64,000 nucleotides of DNA. It comes from an uncultured Candidatus Peregrinibacteria bacterium. GTDB taxonomy: Bacteria > Patescibacteriota > Gracilibacteria > Peribacterales > Peribacteraceae. Made by a program: the position numbers and the translations under genes. The DNA is taken from NCBI GenBank assembly GCA_903825315.1, contig CAIKAD010000001.1, positions 186,001 through 250,000 on the forward strand, given 5' to 3'. Below the pieces are notes generated by a model. It searched no databases. It had not been told where the DNA came from and saw only the letters and a list, made by a program, of their open reading frames with translations. Below, one piece after another: positions 1-8,374 of the stretch. The first letter of the stretch is position 1. Each line of letters opens with the position of its first letter.

Positions 1-1
1 G

Positions 2-307
2 AATGCCGTTGTCTACACTCCCGAAGGGGGAACGGTGACGGTTCGGGTGGAAGCTGAAGACAGCTATGTCGTGGTGCGTGTTGCGGATACGGGCGTAGGT
101 ATCGCGCCCAAAGACCGCAAGCGTATCTTCGGCAAATTCTTCCGCGGCCCCGGTGCCGCGCTGCTTTCCCCGGATGGGAACGGGCTCGGTCTCTATCTCT
201 CCCGCCAAATTCTCCGGAAACTCGGGGGTACCATCAGTTTTACATCGCAAGAGGGCAGAGGGACGACATTTACACTCAAGTTCCCCCGGTCATCGCCGAA
301 GGCGTGA
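2..307 (+). CDS. Sensor histidine kinase, C-terminal ATPase part (5' end outside window)
   Basis: The reading frame is open from the window edge, so only the last ~101 residues of the protein are seen. They form the end of a HATPase_c (GHKL) domain. An N-box-like NAVVYTPEGG opens the fragment, DTGVGI (G1 box) follows, then an F-box-like IFGKFFRG, then DGNGLGLYLSRQI (G2 box), and the fold closes with the GTTFTLKFP strand typical of sensor kinases. The protein would autophosphorylate a His in the missing DHp domain and signal to a response regulator that is not visible here. The C-terminal layout resembles the kinase at 19013-20491, which shares the DGNGLGL motif. The inner ATG at position 35 is not a plausible start because it falls inside the domain. 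Confidence 0.9.
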   Translation, partial: NAVVYTPEGGTVTVRVEAEDSYVVVRVADTGVGIAPKDRKRIFGKFFRGPGAALLSPDGNGLGLYLSRQILRKLGGTISFTSQEGRGTTFTLKFPRSSPKA

Positions 308-410
308 ACCGCTATCACAAAAATGCTAATAATTGAAATATTTCAATGTTAATGGCGTTTTCATATAGCGAATACTTCGGGGAATACCCATAGAAAAATA
401 ATAGTTATTA

Positions 411-419
411 TGGTATAAT
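411..419 (+). promoter_or_regulatory. Extended -10 promoter of the pilus operon
   Basis: TGG followed by TATAAT, with the hexamer ending 8 bases before the pilB ATG at 428. There is no clear -35 box and no Shine-Dalgarno. The predicted transcription start would fall within a few bases of the ATG, so the message is probably leaderless or nearly so. The AT-rich stretch upstream (308-410) also holds a small palindrome at about 335-350. Confidence 0.6.
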
Positions 420-427
420 TATAAGAA

Positions 428-2104
428 ATGACACTCACACAAATGCCGCTGGATGAGAACCTCGTTACGCTCCTGCGTACGGCAAACATCGTGTCCGACG
501 GTGCGCTGGAAACGCTCCGGGAACAAAGCCATGGTGACCAGGCTCAATTCGAGCGGCTCCTCGTGGAAGAGGGTCACGTGACGAGCGCTCAACTCGGCAT
601 GGCGATTGCACAGGAACACGGTTGGCGCGCGGTGGATCTGGCCAAGGAAGTCATCCCCGACAACGCATCGAGCCTGTTGCCGGAGCCCTTCGCATTGCAC
701 CATACCGTGGTGGTATTCCGTGTCGCGGACGGGCAGGTGGATGTGGCGACCATACATCCTGATGATGCTCCACTGCTGCGCGCACTCCGGAAGAAATTCG
801 GACGTGACGTCCGTACGTCCTACGCGACGTCATCGGTGATTACGGATGCCATCCGGCGGATGTACGACCGGACGACGAACGATCGCATTCGCAATGCCAT
901 CGCACCCGACCTGCTGAAGGATGAGAATTCTGCAGTGGAGCTCTTCGATGCTTTACTGCTCCACGCGGCCCGGCAGCATGCCTCGGATATCCACATTGAG
1001 CCCAATGCTGAAAACGTCCTCGTTCGCGAACGTGTGGACGGCATGCTTCATACCGTGACGACGTTCTCGCGCGCAGTCCATGAGCGCATGGCGCAACGCA
1101 TCAAAGTGCTCGCTAACCTTGCCTCGGATGAGCACGCCGTTTGCCAGGACGGGAAGTTCACGGTGCAAAATCTCGATGGGAAGCGGGCGGATGTGCGTGT
1201 CTCCATTGTCCCCACAACGCATGGCGAGGATTTTGTGCTCCGCCTGCTCATCTCCGAACGACAGGCCATGCCGCTCGATTCGCTGGGGTTTGATGCAGAA
1301 CAGCGTGCGGTCGTGGAGGAGGAGATCCAGAAATCCTGGGGCATGATCCTCGTAACGGGTCCGACGGGGTCGGGAAAGACCACTTCACTCTATGCCACCG
1401 TCCTCAAGATCCAGCGCGAGGAGATTAGCATTGCGAGCATCGAGGATCCGGTGGAGTACGATCTCCCCGGCACAAACCAGATCCAGGTGCACGAAAAGAT
1501 CGGCGTCACGTTCGCTACGGGGTTGCGATCGCTCGTCCGTCATGATCCCAACATCATTCTCGTCGGGGAAATCCGCGATCCGGATACCGCGGGCATCGCC
1601 GTCAACGCAGCGCTCACGGGGCACCTCGTGCTCTCGACGCTCCACACGAATGACGCCGCGGGAGCAATTCCCCGTCTGTGTGACATGGGCATCGAGCCAT
1701 TCCTCCTTTCCTCCACCGTCAACATCGTTATCGCCCAACGCCTTGTCCGCACCATCTGTGCGCGGTGCAAGGAGAGCTATGAGGTGCGTGTGGCAGACCT
1801 TCCCAAAGTCCTCACGCCCGCCGCGGTTTCTGCCCTCGTCGGGAAGGGGGATTCGGTGCGGTTGTTCCGGGGGAAGGGCTGCCCGCTCTGCAACCACACG
1901 GGATTCCGCGGGCGCACGGGCATCTTTGAGCTGCTTCGTGTGACAAATCCCATTCGTGCGCTCGTCATGAAGCGTGCCGACGCCGATACAATCCGCACGC
2001 AAGCCATCGATGACGGCATGGAGACGATGATAGAAGACGGCCTGCAGAAGGCAAAAGAAGGGGTTACCACCATCGAAGAAGTTCTGCGGGTGATCCGCCA
2101 ATAA
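428..2104 (+). CDS. pilB: Type IV pilus assembly ATPase PilB/GspE
   Basis: A 558-residue hexameric ATPase that powers pilus extension from the cytoplasmic face of the membrane. The N-terminal MshEN/GspE-N region (about residues 10-150) precedes the T2SSE ATPase domain. Walker A is GPTGSGKT at 311-318. SIEDPVEYDL is the Asp box, VGEIRDPDTA gives Walker B, and TGHLVLSTLHTNDA is the His box. Near the C terminus two CxxC pairs (CARC and CPLC) form the zinc-binding motif found in extension ATPases and usually absent from PilT retraction ATPases. Length matches the family. It starts an operon running to pilM; pilC follows after 18 bases. No pilT is seen in the window. The PilB versus GspE name is chosen from the pilin genes that follow. 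Confidence 0.95.
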   Translation: MTLTQMPLDENLVTLLRTANIVSDGALETLREQSHGDQAQFERLLVEEGHVTSAQLGMAIAQEHGWRAVDLAKEVIPDNASSLLPEPFALHHTVVVFRVADGQVDVATIHPDDAPLLRALRKKFGRDVRTSYATSSVITDAIRRMYDRTTNDRIRNAIAPDLLKDENSAVELFDALLLHAARQHASDIHIEPNAENVLVRERVDGMLHTVTTFSRAVHERMAQRIKVLANLASDEHAVCQDGKFTVQNLDGKRADVRVSIVPTTHGEDFVLRLLISERQAMPLDSLGFDAEQRAVVEEEIQKSWGMILVTGPTGSGKTTSLYATVLKIQREEISIASIEDPVEYDLPGTNQIQVHEKIGVTFATGLRSLVRHDPNIILVGEIRDPDTAGIAVNAALTGHLVLSTLHTNDAAGAIPRLCDMGIEPFLLSSTVNIVIAQRLVRTICARCKESYEVRVADLPKVLTPAAVSALVGKGDSVRLFRGKGCPLCNHTGFRGRTGIFELLRVTNPIRALVMKRADADTIRTQAIDDGMETMIEDGLQKAKEGVTTIEEVLRVIRQ

Positions 2105-2122
2105 CTCCGTTGCCGCGCCATC

Positions 2123-3178
2123 ATGCGTCTCCTCCGCTACCAACGGCAATTCGCTCCAACGGAAACCGTCATGTTTTTACGCAACCTCGGCGTGACGCTG
2201 GCGGCGGGCGTTTCGCTGATCGATGCGTTGCAGCTCTTTGCCGATGAGGGAACTGCGCGGCAGAAGCGCGCGGCACGCCACCTATATGGTCTCGTGATGA
2301 AGGGCGTGAGTCTGGGCGCCGCAATGGAGACGAGCCCAGTGACCTTTCCGCCCATTGCGGTGAATCTCACGAAGGCGGGTGAACTGAGCGGAAACCTGGA
2401 GCGCAATCTTCAGGAAACAGCGACGTATCTCAAGAAGACGCACGAGCTCCGGCGGTCCATCCGTACAGCGATGCTCTATCCTCTCTTTGTCCTCGTGACA
2501 ATGTTCGCCGTGGGGATGGCGGTCGGACTCTTTGTGTTGCCGGCCATTGTGCCGCTCTTCCAGTCCCTCGATGTGCCCCTCACGCTCTCGACGAAGATCC
2601 TCATCGGTACGGCGGCATTCTTCAAGGACTTTGGCCTGGAGCTGCTGTTGGCAATTTTCTGCGTTGCGCTGATGTTGACGGTGTCCTGGCAGTTCGGTGG
2701 CTCCCGCTCCCTGATGCAGCGGGTGCTCCTGCACATCCCGTACGTGGGAGTGCTGCAGCGGCAATCCGCCATGGCGCAGATGGGGGGGACCCTCGCGACG
2801 CTCCTCAGCAGTGGCATTCCCCTCAAGGAGGCTCTGCCGATGTGCGCCGATGCCATGAGCTATCTTCCTTACCGGACGATGCTTCGCAAGGCGCTGCGAC
2901 GGATCGAGAACGGATTCACGCTGTATGAGAGTATTGATAATCCGCGTCTCGTTCCCGGCATGGCGTTGATATTCGTACGCATTGGTGAGAAGACGGGGAG
3001 TCTCGTGCAGGGACTCCGGTACCTGTCGAACTACTACGACGAAGAGGTATCTTACTCAGCCAAGAATCTCGGTGTGGTCCTGGAGCCGATTCTCCTCATC
3101 ATCGTCGGCTTGCTTGTGGCGGGTATGGCCATGGCGATCATTACCCCCATTTACCGTGTCACCGGCAGCATCCACTGA
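2123..3178 (+). CDS. pilC: Type IV pilus inner-membrane platform protein PilC/GspF
   Basis: A 351-residue polytopic membrane protein on which the pilus fibre is assembled, coupling PilB to pilin insertion. Two T2SSF domains are visible: one starting near FLRNLGVTLAAGVSLIDAL and a second near QMGGTLATLLSSGIPLKEAL. Three hydrophobic segments are seen: one after the first domain (MLYPLFVLVTMFAVGMAVG), one at LLLAIFCVALMLTV, and one at the C terminus (VVLEPILLIIVGLLVAGMAM). Length is slightly short of the usual ~400 because the N-terminal extension is small. It lies 18 bases after pilB; the next gene begins about 16 bases after its TGA. Confidence 0.93.
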   Translation: MRLLRYQRQFAPTETVMFLRNLGVTLAAGVSLIDALQLFADEGTARQKRAARHLYGLVMKGVSLGAAMETSPVTFPPIAVNLTKAGELSGNLERNLQETATYLKKTHELRRSIRTAMLYPLFVLVTMFAVGMAVGLFVLPAIVPLFQSLDVPLTLSTKILIGTAAFFKDFGLELLLAIFCVALMLTVSWQFGGSRSLMQRVLLHIPYVGVLQRQSAMAQMGGTLATLLSSGIPLKEALPMCADAMSYLPYRTMLRKALRRIENGFTLYESIDNPRLVPGMALIFVRIGEKTGSLVQGLRYLSNYYDEEVSYSAKNLGVVLEPILLIIVGLLVAGMAMAIITPIYRVTGSIH

Positions 3179-3194
3179 CGCATCGCTCCTCTGT

Positions 3195-3647
3195 GTGCAG
3201 CGCCGCGTGCGCTGTGGATTTACGCTGCTGGAAGCCATGCTTGTGATGGGGCTCTTTGCCATTGTCCTCGCGGCGACCCTGCCGTTCCTCGGCAGCTTTC
3301 AGCAACGCCAGAGCACCAAGACCGCCGGTCAGGAGCTCACGGAGGCGCTCCGCAGGGCGCAGCACCGGTCAATGACCATTCAGGATAACCGGAGCTGGGG
3401 CGTGAACATTCTCTCGGGATCCTTTGTCCTCTACGCTGGTCCTTCCTATGTGGGACGTGACGGCACGGCAGACGAGGTCCACGCCGTAGCGTCGATGACG
3501 TCCATTACCGGGCTCTCCGATGTGCACTTCGATACGCGCGGTGTCCCATCGGCGACCGGGATCCTATCCGTAACCCGGTCCGATGCCGCGGTTTCCGAAG
3601 CGGTCCAGGTGAACGCGGGGGGAGGAATCTTCCTTTTAAAGCCATGA
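3195..3647 (+). CDS. Type IV pilin-like protein (prepilin with GFTLLE motif)
   Basis: About 150 residues. A class III leader ends in CG followed by FTLLEAM, the prepilin peptidase cleavage and methylation site with Glu at mature position 5. A ~22-residue hydrophobic helix (LVMGLFAIVLAATLPFLG) follows. The rest is a polar beta-rich globular part with no recognised domain. There is no ATG before the motif. GTG at 3195 gives a 7-residue leader; GTG at 3207 is the alternative. The open frame itself begins earlier, inside pilC. It overlaps the next gene by four bases (ATGA). It is likely a minor pilin or pseudopilin of the GspH/FimT kind, but the globular part is too divergent to say. Confidence 0.85.
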   Translation: MQRRVRCGFTLLEAMLVMGLFAIVLAATLPFLGSFQQRQSTKTAGQELTEALRRAQHRSMTIQDNRSWGVNILSGSFVLYAGPSYVGRDGTADEVHAVASMTSITGLSDVHFDTRGVPSATGILSVTRSDAAVSEAVQVNAGGGIFLLKP

Positions 3648-6238
3648 CGGGAACCCGCGTGCCACAACCGGCCAGAGCGCCCCGCATGCGTGGGGCAAAT
3701 ACTCTCCTAGAAATTATTCTGGCGATGGGGCTGGCTTCCGTGTTCACCCTGGCGTTTACCCAGCTCACGCTTGGCGCCCAGGAAAGCGGGAAGCGCGGGC
3801 AAAATCAGACGGAGGCTGCCGCGTTCGCACGGCAGGGCCTCGAGGCCGTGCGATCCATCGCGCGTCAGCAGTTTGATGACCTTGTAATCGGCACCCATGG
3901 CGTCGGTGTTATGTCGAACCGGTATGTGCTTTCCGGCTCCCTCAACACGACGGGGCTCTATAGCCGCACCATCACGATCGCTACCGTTCAGCGCGATGTG
4001 AACGGCTCTATCGTCGCCGCGGGCGGGACGCTTGATTACGACACGCGCCTGGCTACGTCGACGGTGCAGTGGAACGAGGGGATGCTTCCCCGCCAGGTGC
4101 AGCTTCGCACCTATGTCACGAACTGGCGAAAGATTATCCCCGCCGGTCTCACGGTACAGAAGCTTGTCATCAACCACGGTGGTGCCAAAGGGACGGCGGA
4201 TTTTGCTCCCTATATGGTCGGCACCGGAACAGTCACATTGGGGACGGCCGTTACGCTCGATCCGGGGACGTATCTTGTTTCCGAGACTGTCGACCCGAAC
4301 TACACCCAGACCTTCAGTGGCGATTGCAGCGCAAGCGGCTCCGTGACGCTGGTGTCGCGCGATGCGAAGACATGTACGATCACCAACGAAGAGAAGCGGG
4401 CAACCATCACGGTGAACAAGACCGTCATCAACCACGGGAGCGCGAACGATGCTTCCCACTTTGCGCCCTACACGGTAGGGGCGACGACCGTCACGCTGGG
4501 TGTGCCCACCATTATGGATGCGGGCACGTACACCGTGGCCGAAACGACGGATGCCAACTACACCCAGACCTTCAGCGGCGATTGCGACGTGAACGGTTCC
4601 GTAACACTCACGCCCGGCTCGGCCAAGGTCTGCACCATCACCAACGAGGAGCAACAGGCAACGACGGGAACTGTTACCGTTCATAAGACTGTCATCAACC
4701 ACGGGAGCGCGAACGACGCTTCCCACTTTGCACCCTACACGGTTGGCGGAACGGCGGTGACACTCGACGTTGCAACGAGCTTCAATCCCGGCACGTACAC
4801 CGTGGCCGAAACGACGGATCCCAACTACACCCAGACCTTTAGCGGCGATTGCGACGCGGCAGGCCAGGTGACGGTAACTGCCGGCACGGCCAAGGTTTGC
4901 ACCATTACGAACGAGGAGAACATAACAGGTGGTCTTGTCGTCTACGGTAACGGGACGACTACTCCGCAGTACCGCATGTATAACAATGGAACGAGCCTGT
5001 TCGCAGCTCCTTTGCCGACGGTTGCAGGGGGCAACGGCGCTTCGTTCGTTCTCCGTACCTCGCCCACCAAGCGCGAAGCAGTTGCGGGGTACGTGACGGG
5101 CGCCGGCGTACTTCAGATTCTCTGCTTCGACGGAACAACGTGGACGAACGAGTGGAGTACAACCGTCGGCGGCACGGCGGCAACGCGCCGTTTCGATATT
5201 GCCTACGAGACGACCACAGGCAATGTGATGGTCCTGTACAGCCGCAATGTGACTACAACCAATGAACTCGGGTACCGCCGAAAAACCGGATCTTCGGGAT
5301 GCGGTGCGGCCAACTGGACAACCGAAACGACGCTCGATCCGGTACGGACGTCCGGTGTTGTGCATTGGGTCAAGATCGCCTCGGATCGGCGCGCATCCTC
5401 CAACCTCCTCACGGCCATCTGGGCGGATGCCAATGCCGACCTCTCGGCTATGACCTGGTCCGGTACGGCGTGGGGCAACGAACCTACCGCTGTTACGGAA
5501 GCATCACTGGAAATTGTGGCAGTAGCGCAGGACGTGGAAGACTTTGACGTGGAGTATGAATCCGTTTCGGGCGATGTGATGGTGGTTTGGGCGAACGCCG
5601 CAGGAAGCAGCGGTACGAACGGAGTCCGGTACCGCACCTGCAATGGCGGAGTGGCCGCCTGCACATGGGGCGCGGTAACGACGCCGCCAACTTTCCGGGA
5701 TGATGCGACAAACCTGGATATTTCCGCGAATCCCTCCTCCGATGAAATTGTCTTTGCATCTATCGGTAACGCGGGAAGCAACATGCAGATCGGGTATTGG
5801 AACGGGAGCGCGTGGACCAATACGGCGCGGACGGACACGAGCTGTACCACACCGTATGCGGGGTCGAAGAAAGTTGCGACGGGCTGGCTCCAATCCGGTG
5901 CGACAACGCGGTCGATTGTCGTCTACGACGACCAGGGCGCCGGGAACGTCGGCTGGTTCGTCGGAAACGGATCGACCTTTACGAAGCAGACGGATTTCAC
6001 TCCCACACCCTCCTTTGCCAACAACCAGGGAACGTATGAAATCCAAATGGATCCTCTTAACGCGAACCAGCTGATATTCATGGTGTCCGATTCCGCCAAC
6101 GATCTGTTTGCCGAGAAGCTCACCATGACGGCGACTCCTGCCTTTACGTGGACGAACGCGGATGGTGGCGTCGCGCTTGAGACGGCTCTCCCGCAAACTT
6201 TCAACGCCCCCTTCTCCTTCTCTTTCTGGAAACAATGA
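3644..6238 (+). CDS. Giant pilin-like surface protein with three prealbumin-like repeats
   Basis: An 864-residue protein. An N-terminal prepilin-like signal (RMRGA then NTLLEIILAMGLASVF) is followed by a pilin helix and about 120 residues of pilin-like region. Three tandem ~87-residue repeats cover about residues 169-425. Each has VINHG, a FAPYxVG strand, GTYxVxET, NYTQTFSGDC and CTITNEE, the pattern of prealbumin-like/SpaA-type beta-sandwich domains of Gram-positive pili and adhesins. The final ~430 residues are rich in Trp, Thr and Gly, with repeated blade-like motifs (GYRRKTGSS, WSGTAWGNE, GYWNGSAWTN) suggesting a beta-propeller. Canonical G|FTLLE is replaced: if cleavage follows the Ala, Glu falls at +5. 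It is probably a tip adhesin carried by the pilus. It overlaps its neighbours by four bases at each end. Confidence 0.82.
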   Translation: MTGTRVPQPARAPRMRGANTLLEIILAMGLASVFTLAFTQLTLGAQESGKRGQNQTEAAAFARQGLEAVRSIARQQFDDLVIGTHGVGVMSNRYVLSGSLNTTGLYSRTITIATVQRDVNGSIVAAGGTLDYDTRLATSTVQWNEGMLPRQVQLRTYVTNWRKIIPAGLTVQKLVINHGGAKGTADFAPYMVGTGTVTLGTAVTLDPGTYLVSETVDPNYTQTFSGDCSASGSVTLVSRDAKTCTITNEEKRATITVNKTVINHGSANDASHFAPYTVGATTVTLGVPTIMDAGTYTVAETTDANYTQTFSGDCDVNGSVTLTPGSAKVCTITNEEQQATTGTVTVHKTVINHGSANDASHFAPYTVGGTAVTLDVATSFNPGTYTVAETTDPNYTQTFSGDCDAAGQVTVTAGTAKVCTITNEENITGGLVVYGNGTTTPQYRMYNNGTSLFAAPLPTVAGGNGASFVLRTSPTKREAVAGYVTGAGVLQILCFDGTTWTNEWSTTVGGTAATRRFDIAYETTTGNVMVLYSRNVTTTNELGYRRKTGSSGCGAANWTTETTLDPVRTSGVVHWVKIASDRRASSNLLTAIWADANADLSAMTWSGTAWGNEPTAVTEASLEIVAVAQDVEDFDVEYESVSGDVMVVWANAAGSSGTNGVRYRTCNGGVAACTWGAVTTPPTFRDDATNLDISANPSSDEIVFASIGNAGSNMQIGYWNGSAWTNTARTDTSCTTPYAGSKKVATGWLQSGATTRSIVVYDDQGAGNVGWFVGNGSTFTKQTDFTPTPSFANNQGTYEIQMDPLNANQLIFMVSDSANDLFAEKLTMTATPAFTWTNADGGVALETALPQTFNAPFSFSFWKQ
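4148..4924 (+). repeat. Three tandem ~260-base coding repeats
   Basis: Matching points (GTCATCAACCACGG) lie at 4166, 4434 and 4691, giving units of 268 and 257 bases. The second and third copies are nearly identical over long stretches at the DNA level; the first is more diverged. They encode the three prealbumin-like domains of the pilin-like protein at 3644-6238. Confidence 0.85.
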
Positions 6239-6771
6239 GCATCTCCATCACACCGCAATCCGGGACGAACATGCGCGGAGGGTTCACCCTCATCGAGATG
6301 CTGCTGTACATCGGCATTGCGAGCATCGTTCTCGTCATCGCGCTGCAGGCCATGATAGCCGTCCTCGGCATGCGGCAGCGCTCCACAGCCGGAACAGAAG
6401 TACAGCAAAGTCTGCGGCTCGTGACGAACAGGATTATCGACACGTCGCGCAATGCGACAGGAATGAATGCGGGTGCATCTGTCTTTGGCTCCACGGCCGG
6501 TACGCTCTCCTTTGCCATGGCAGATGCAGCAGCTAATCCCACGGTATTCTCGCTCACGAATAATGCCGTTACGGTCAAAGTGGGCGCGCAGGCTTCCCAA
6601 CCCCTCACATCCCCGGCCATAAAGGTGGACCTGTTACGCTTCACAAATCTTACGCCGCCAGACGGTGTTCCCGCCGTGCGCGTAGAAATTCATGCGTCGC
6701 AAACGGGCTCGCTCGTTGTCGGGCAATCGCGAACCATGAGCATCGATACTTCCTTTTCTCTCCGCAGATGA
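6235..6771 (+). CDS. Type IV pilin-like protein (GFTLIE motif)
   Basis: A 178-residue protein. A short basic leader ends in MRGG before FTLIEMLLYIGIASIVLVIALQAM, a textbook prepilin cleavage site and helix. The C-terminal part is beta-rich and polar with no named domain; the length and the following small protein fit a GspJ/PilW-like minor pilin. ATG at 6235 overlaps the previous stop, and its own stop overlaps the next start (ATGA), so the pilin genes are translationally coupled. Confidence 0.88.
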   Translation: MSISITPQSGTNMRGGFTLIEMLLYIGIASIVLVIALQAMIAVLGMRQRSTAGTEVQQSLRLVTNRIIDTSRNATGMNAGASVFGSTAGTLSFAMADAAANPTVFSLTNNAVTVKVGAQASQPLTSPAIKVDLLRFTNLTPPDGVPAVRVEIHASQTGSLVVGQSRTMSIDTSFSLRR

Positions 6772-7172
6772 GCACCATGCTTTCCCCACGGGCCGTGCAC
6801 GCGAAGCCGGGGGCGGCGGTGCTCATTCTCGTGCTCCTCTTTGGGGCCGTTGCGCTGACGATCGGAACGAATCTCGCGTTGGGGTCCGTGGGCGAGCTTT
6901 CCATGGGTTACAGCGACATACAATCCAAGACCGCGCTTGCACTCACGGACAGTTGCGCCGATGAATCTCTTCTCCGTATCCGCAGCAGTCTTGCGTACGC
7001 CGGAGGAACACTCACCTACACGGAAGGATCCTGCATCATCACGGTGACGGACAACGCCGGCAAAAAGCAGATCGATATTCTCACGACCGCGGGCCGCTGG
7101 ACGGACCATGTGATCCTTCAGGTAGACATATCGGGATCCCGACTTGCTCTCACCGATTGGATAAGCAACTAA
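6768..7172 (+). CDS. PilX-like minor pilus-assembly protein
   Basis: A 134-residue protein with one N-terminal transmembrane helix (GAAVLILVLLFGAVALTIGTN) that lacks the Phe-Thr-Leu-Xaa-Glu prepilin site. This is typical of PilX N-terminal proteins found among minor pilin genes. The rest is a small soluble part with two Cys (DSCADES and GSCIITV) that could pair. It is the last of four pilin-like genes in the operon, followed 21 bases later by the PilM-like gene. Function within the pilus tip or assembly complex is inferred from position. Confidence 0.7.
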   Translation: MSTMLSPRAVHAKPGAAVLILVLLFGAVALTIGTNLALGSVGELSMGYSDIQSKTALALTDSCADESLLRIRSSLAYAGGTLTYTEGSCIITVTDNAGKKQIDILTTAGRWTDHVILQVDISGSRLALTDWISN

Positions 7173-7193
7173 AAATCCTCTACACTTCCGTCA

Positions 7194-8174
7194 ATGTATT
7201 CTCATACACAACTCGGCATCTCTGTCACTGATACGGCAGTTACCTTGGCGCTCGCAAAGCGGCGCGGCAGGGAGTGGAGCGTGGAGCACCGAGCCCGCGT
7301 TGATCTTCCGCCGGGCGCCGTGCAGGATGGCACGATCCGCGACGTCGCCGCTGTTGCCAAGGGATTAAAGGAGTGTTTTGGAAAAGTGCAGACATCCGGA
7401 GCCACACCTGCAATTCTCTGCATCCCGTCGCGCCACGTATATGGAGCACTTCTTCATCTGCCGTCCGGCACAAGGCGAGATGACGAGTCCGTACGGTCCG
7501 CAACTCAAGGGCTTTTCCCTGAACCGATCGATCAAATGCGTCTTGTGTCCCGAGCGCTTCCGCCGGACGCAGCAGGAGCTGCAACGGGTGTGGCGGCGGT
7601 GCGTACGGATGTACTGCAGCCGTTCATCGATACCTGCGCAACCGCCGGGATCACTCTCCGTGCCGTCACTACGGTCCCATGCGCTATTGCGACGAGTCGT
7701 GGTATCAAAGCCCCCCTTATCGTTTTCCTTGCCGGCGCCGAAAACGTACAGCCGTCTGTGACCCTTCTCTTGCAGGGATGGCCCATAGATGAAGACATTC
7801 TTCCCGCAGGCACTTCTCCTGAGGATGCAGCGAAGGCCGTGACGGGATTGTCCGAGGAATATGTCGCAAAGGGCAAGCCGGTGGGAGATGTTCTCGTTGC
7901 CGCACCGTCGGCTGTCCGCACGGCGCTCACAAAGGGGCATGCCGATGCCAAGACCCGTGCTCATTCCCACGCTTCATCCGCTACAACCTACCGCGTGACA
8001 TCCCTCGTTACCAAGGAACAGGACCTTGAATGGTTGGGAGCGACCGCTGCCGCGACGGCACCTGTGGCAAAGCTCCTCTCTCTTTATGGAGCTCCTCCAC
8101 CGAAGAAGCGTAAATGGTACCTCGTTGTCATGGCAGTATTACTTCTGGTCCTGCTCGGTTTGTTGCTTCGCTGA
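7194..8174 (+). CDS. PilM-like actin-fold protein with C-terminal membrane anchor
   Basis: A 326-residue protein starting LGISVTDTAVTLALAKRRG, the phosphate-1 strand of actin/FtsA/PilM-type ATPases. It continues with IRDVAAVAKGLKECFGK and AILCIPSRHVYGALLHLP, as in the PilM family. Unlike ordinary PilM it ends in a basic stretch and a hydrophobic helix (KKRKWYLVVMAVLLLVLLGLLLR), so it may combine the PilM role with a PilN-like membrane tie. No pilN, pilO or pilQ follows. A TACACT box ends 7 bases before the ATG, so an internal leaderless promoter is possible. Family assignment is moderate because the sequence is divergent. Confidence 0.65.
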   Translation: MYSHTQLGISVTDTAVTLALAKRRGREWSVEHRARVDLPPGAVQDGTIRDVAAVAKGLKECFGKVQTSGATPAILCIPSRHVYGALLHLPSGTRRDDESVRSATQGLFPEPIDQMRLVSRALPPDAAGAATGVAAVRTDVLQPFIDTCATAGITLRAVTTVPCAIATSRGIKAPLIVFLAGAENVQPSVTLLLQGWPIDEDILPAGTSPEDAAKAVTGLSEEYVAKGKPVGDVLVAAPSAVRTALTKGHADAKTRAHSHASSATTYRVTSLVTKEQDLEWLGATAAATAPVAKLLSLYGAPPPKKRKWYLVVMAVLLLVLLGLLLR

Positions 8175-8354
8175 ACCGTTGCATTACAGCGGAGGTCTCG
8201 CGTCGTTATTCGGCTGCGTCCGTTGGTGCTTCACGTAAGGAGAACCGTACATCCCGATCGTGTGTATCGAGAATTGCATATACCGTTTTACGAACAGAAA
8301 AAATATCCGGCAAGTGATTTCTTTGGAACAGGTGCGTCGTCCTCTTGACCCCTT

Positions 8355-8363
8355 TGCTATAGT
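8355..8363 (+). promoter_or_regulatory. Extended -10 promoter of the ABC transporter operon
   Basis: TGC followed by TATAGT, 11 bases before the ATG at 8375. No Shine-Dalgarno lies between. A TTGACC just upstream is too close to act as its -35. The region 8175-8354 otherwise shows nothing recognisable. Confidence 0.5.
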
Positions 8364-8374
8364 CATTTCCGCCC

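Noticed and set aside
3707-5365. Open frame of 552 codons on the minus strand
   Set aside because: It is opposite the pilin-like repeat gene, whose frame shows pilin and CTITN motifs; the minus-strand protein has no family features and mirrors the repeats.
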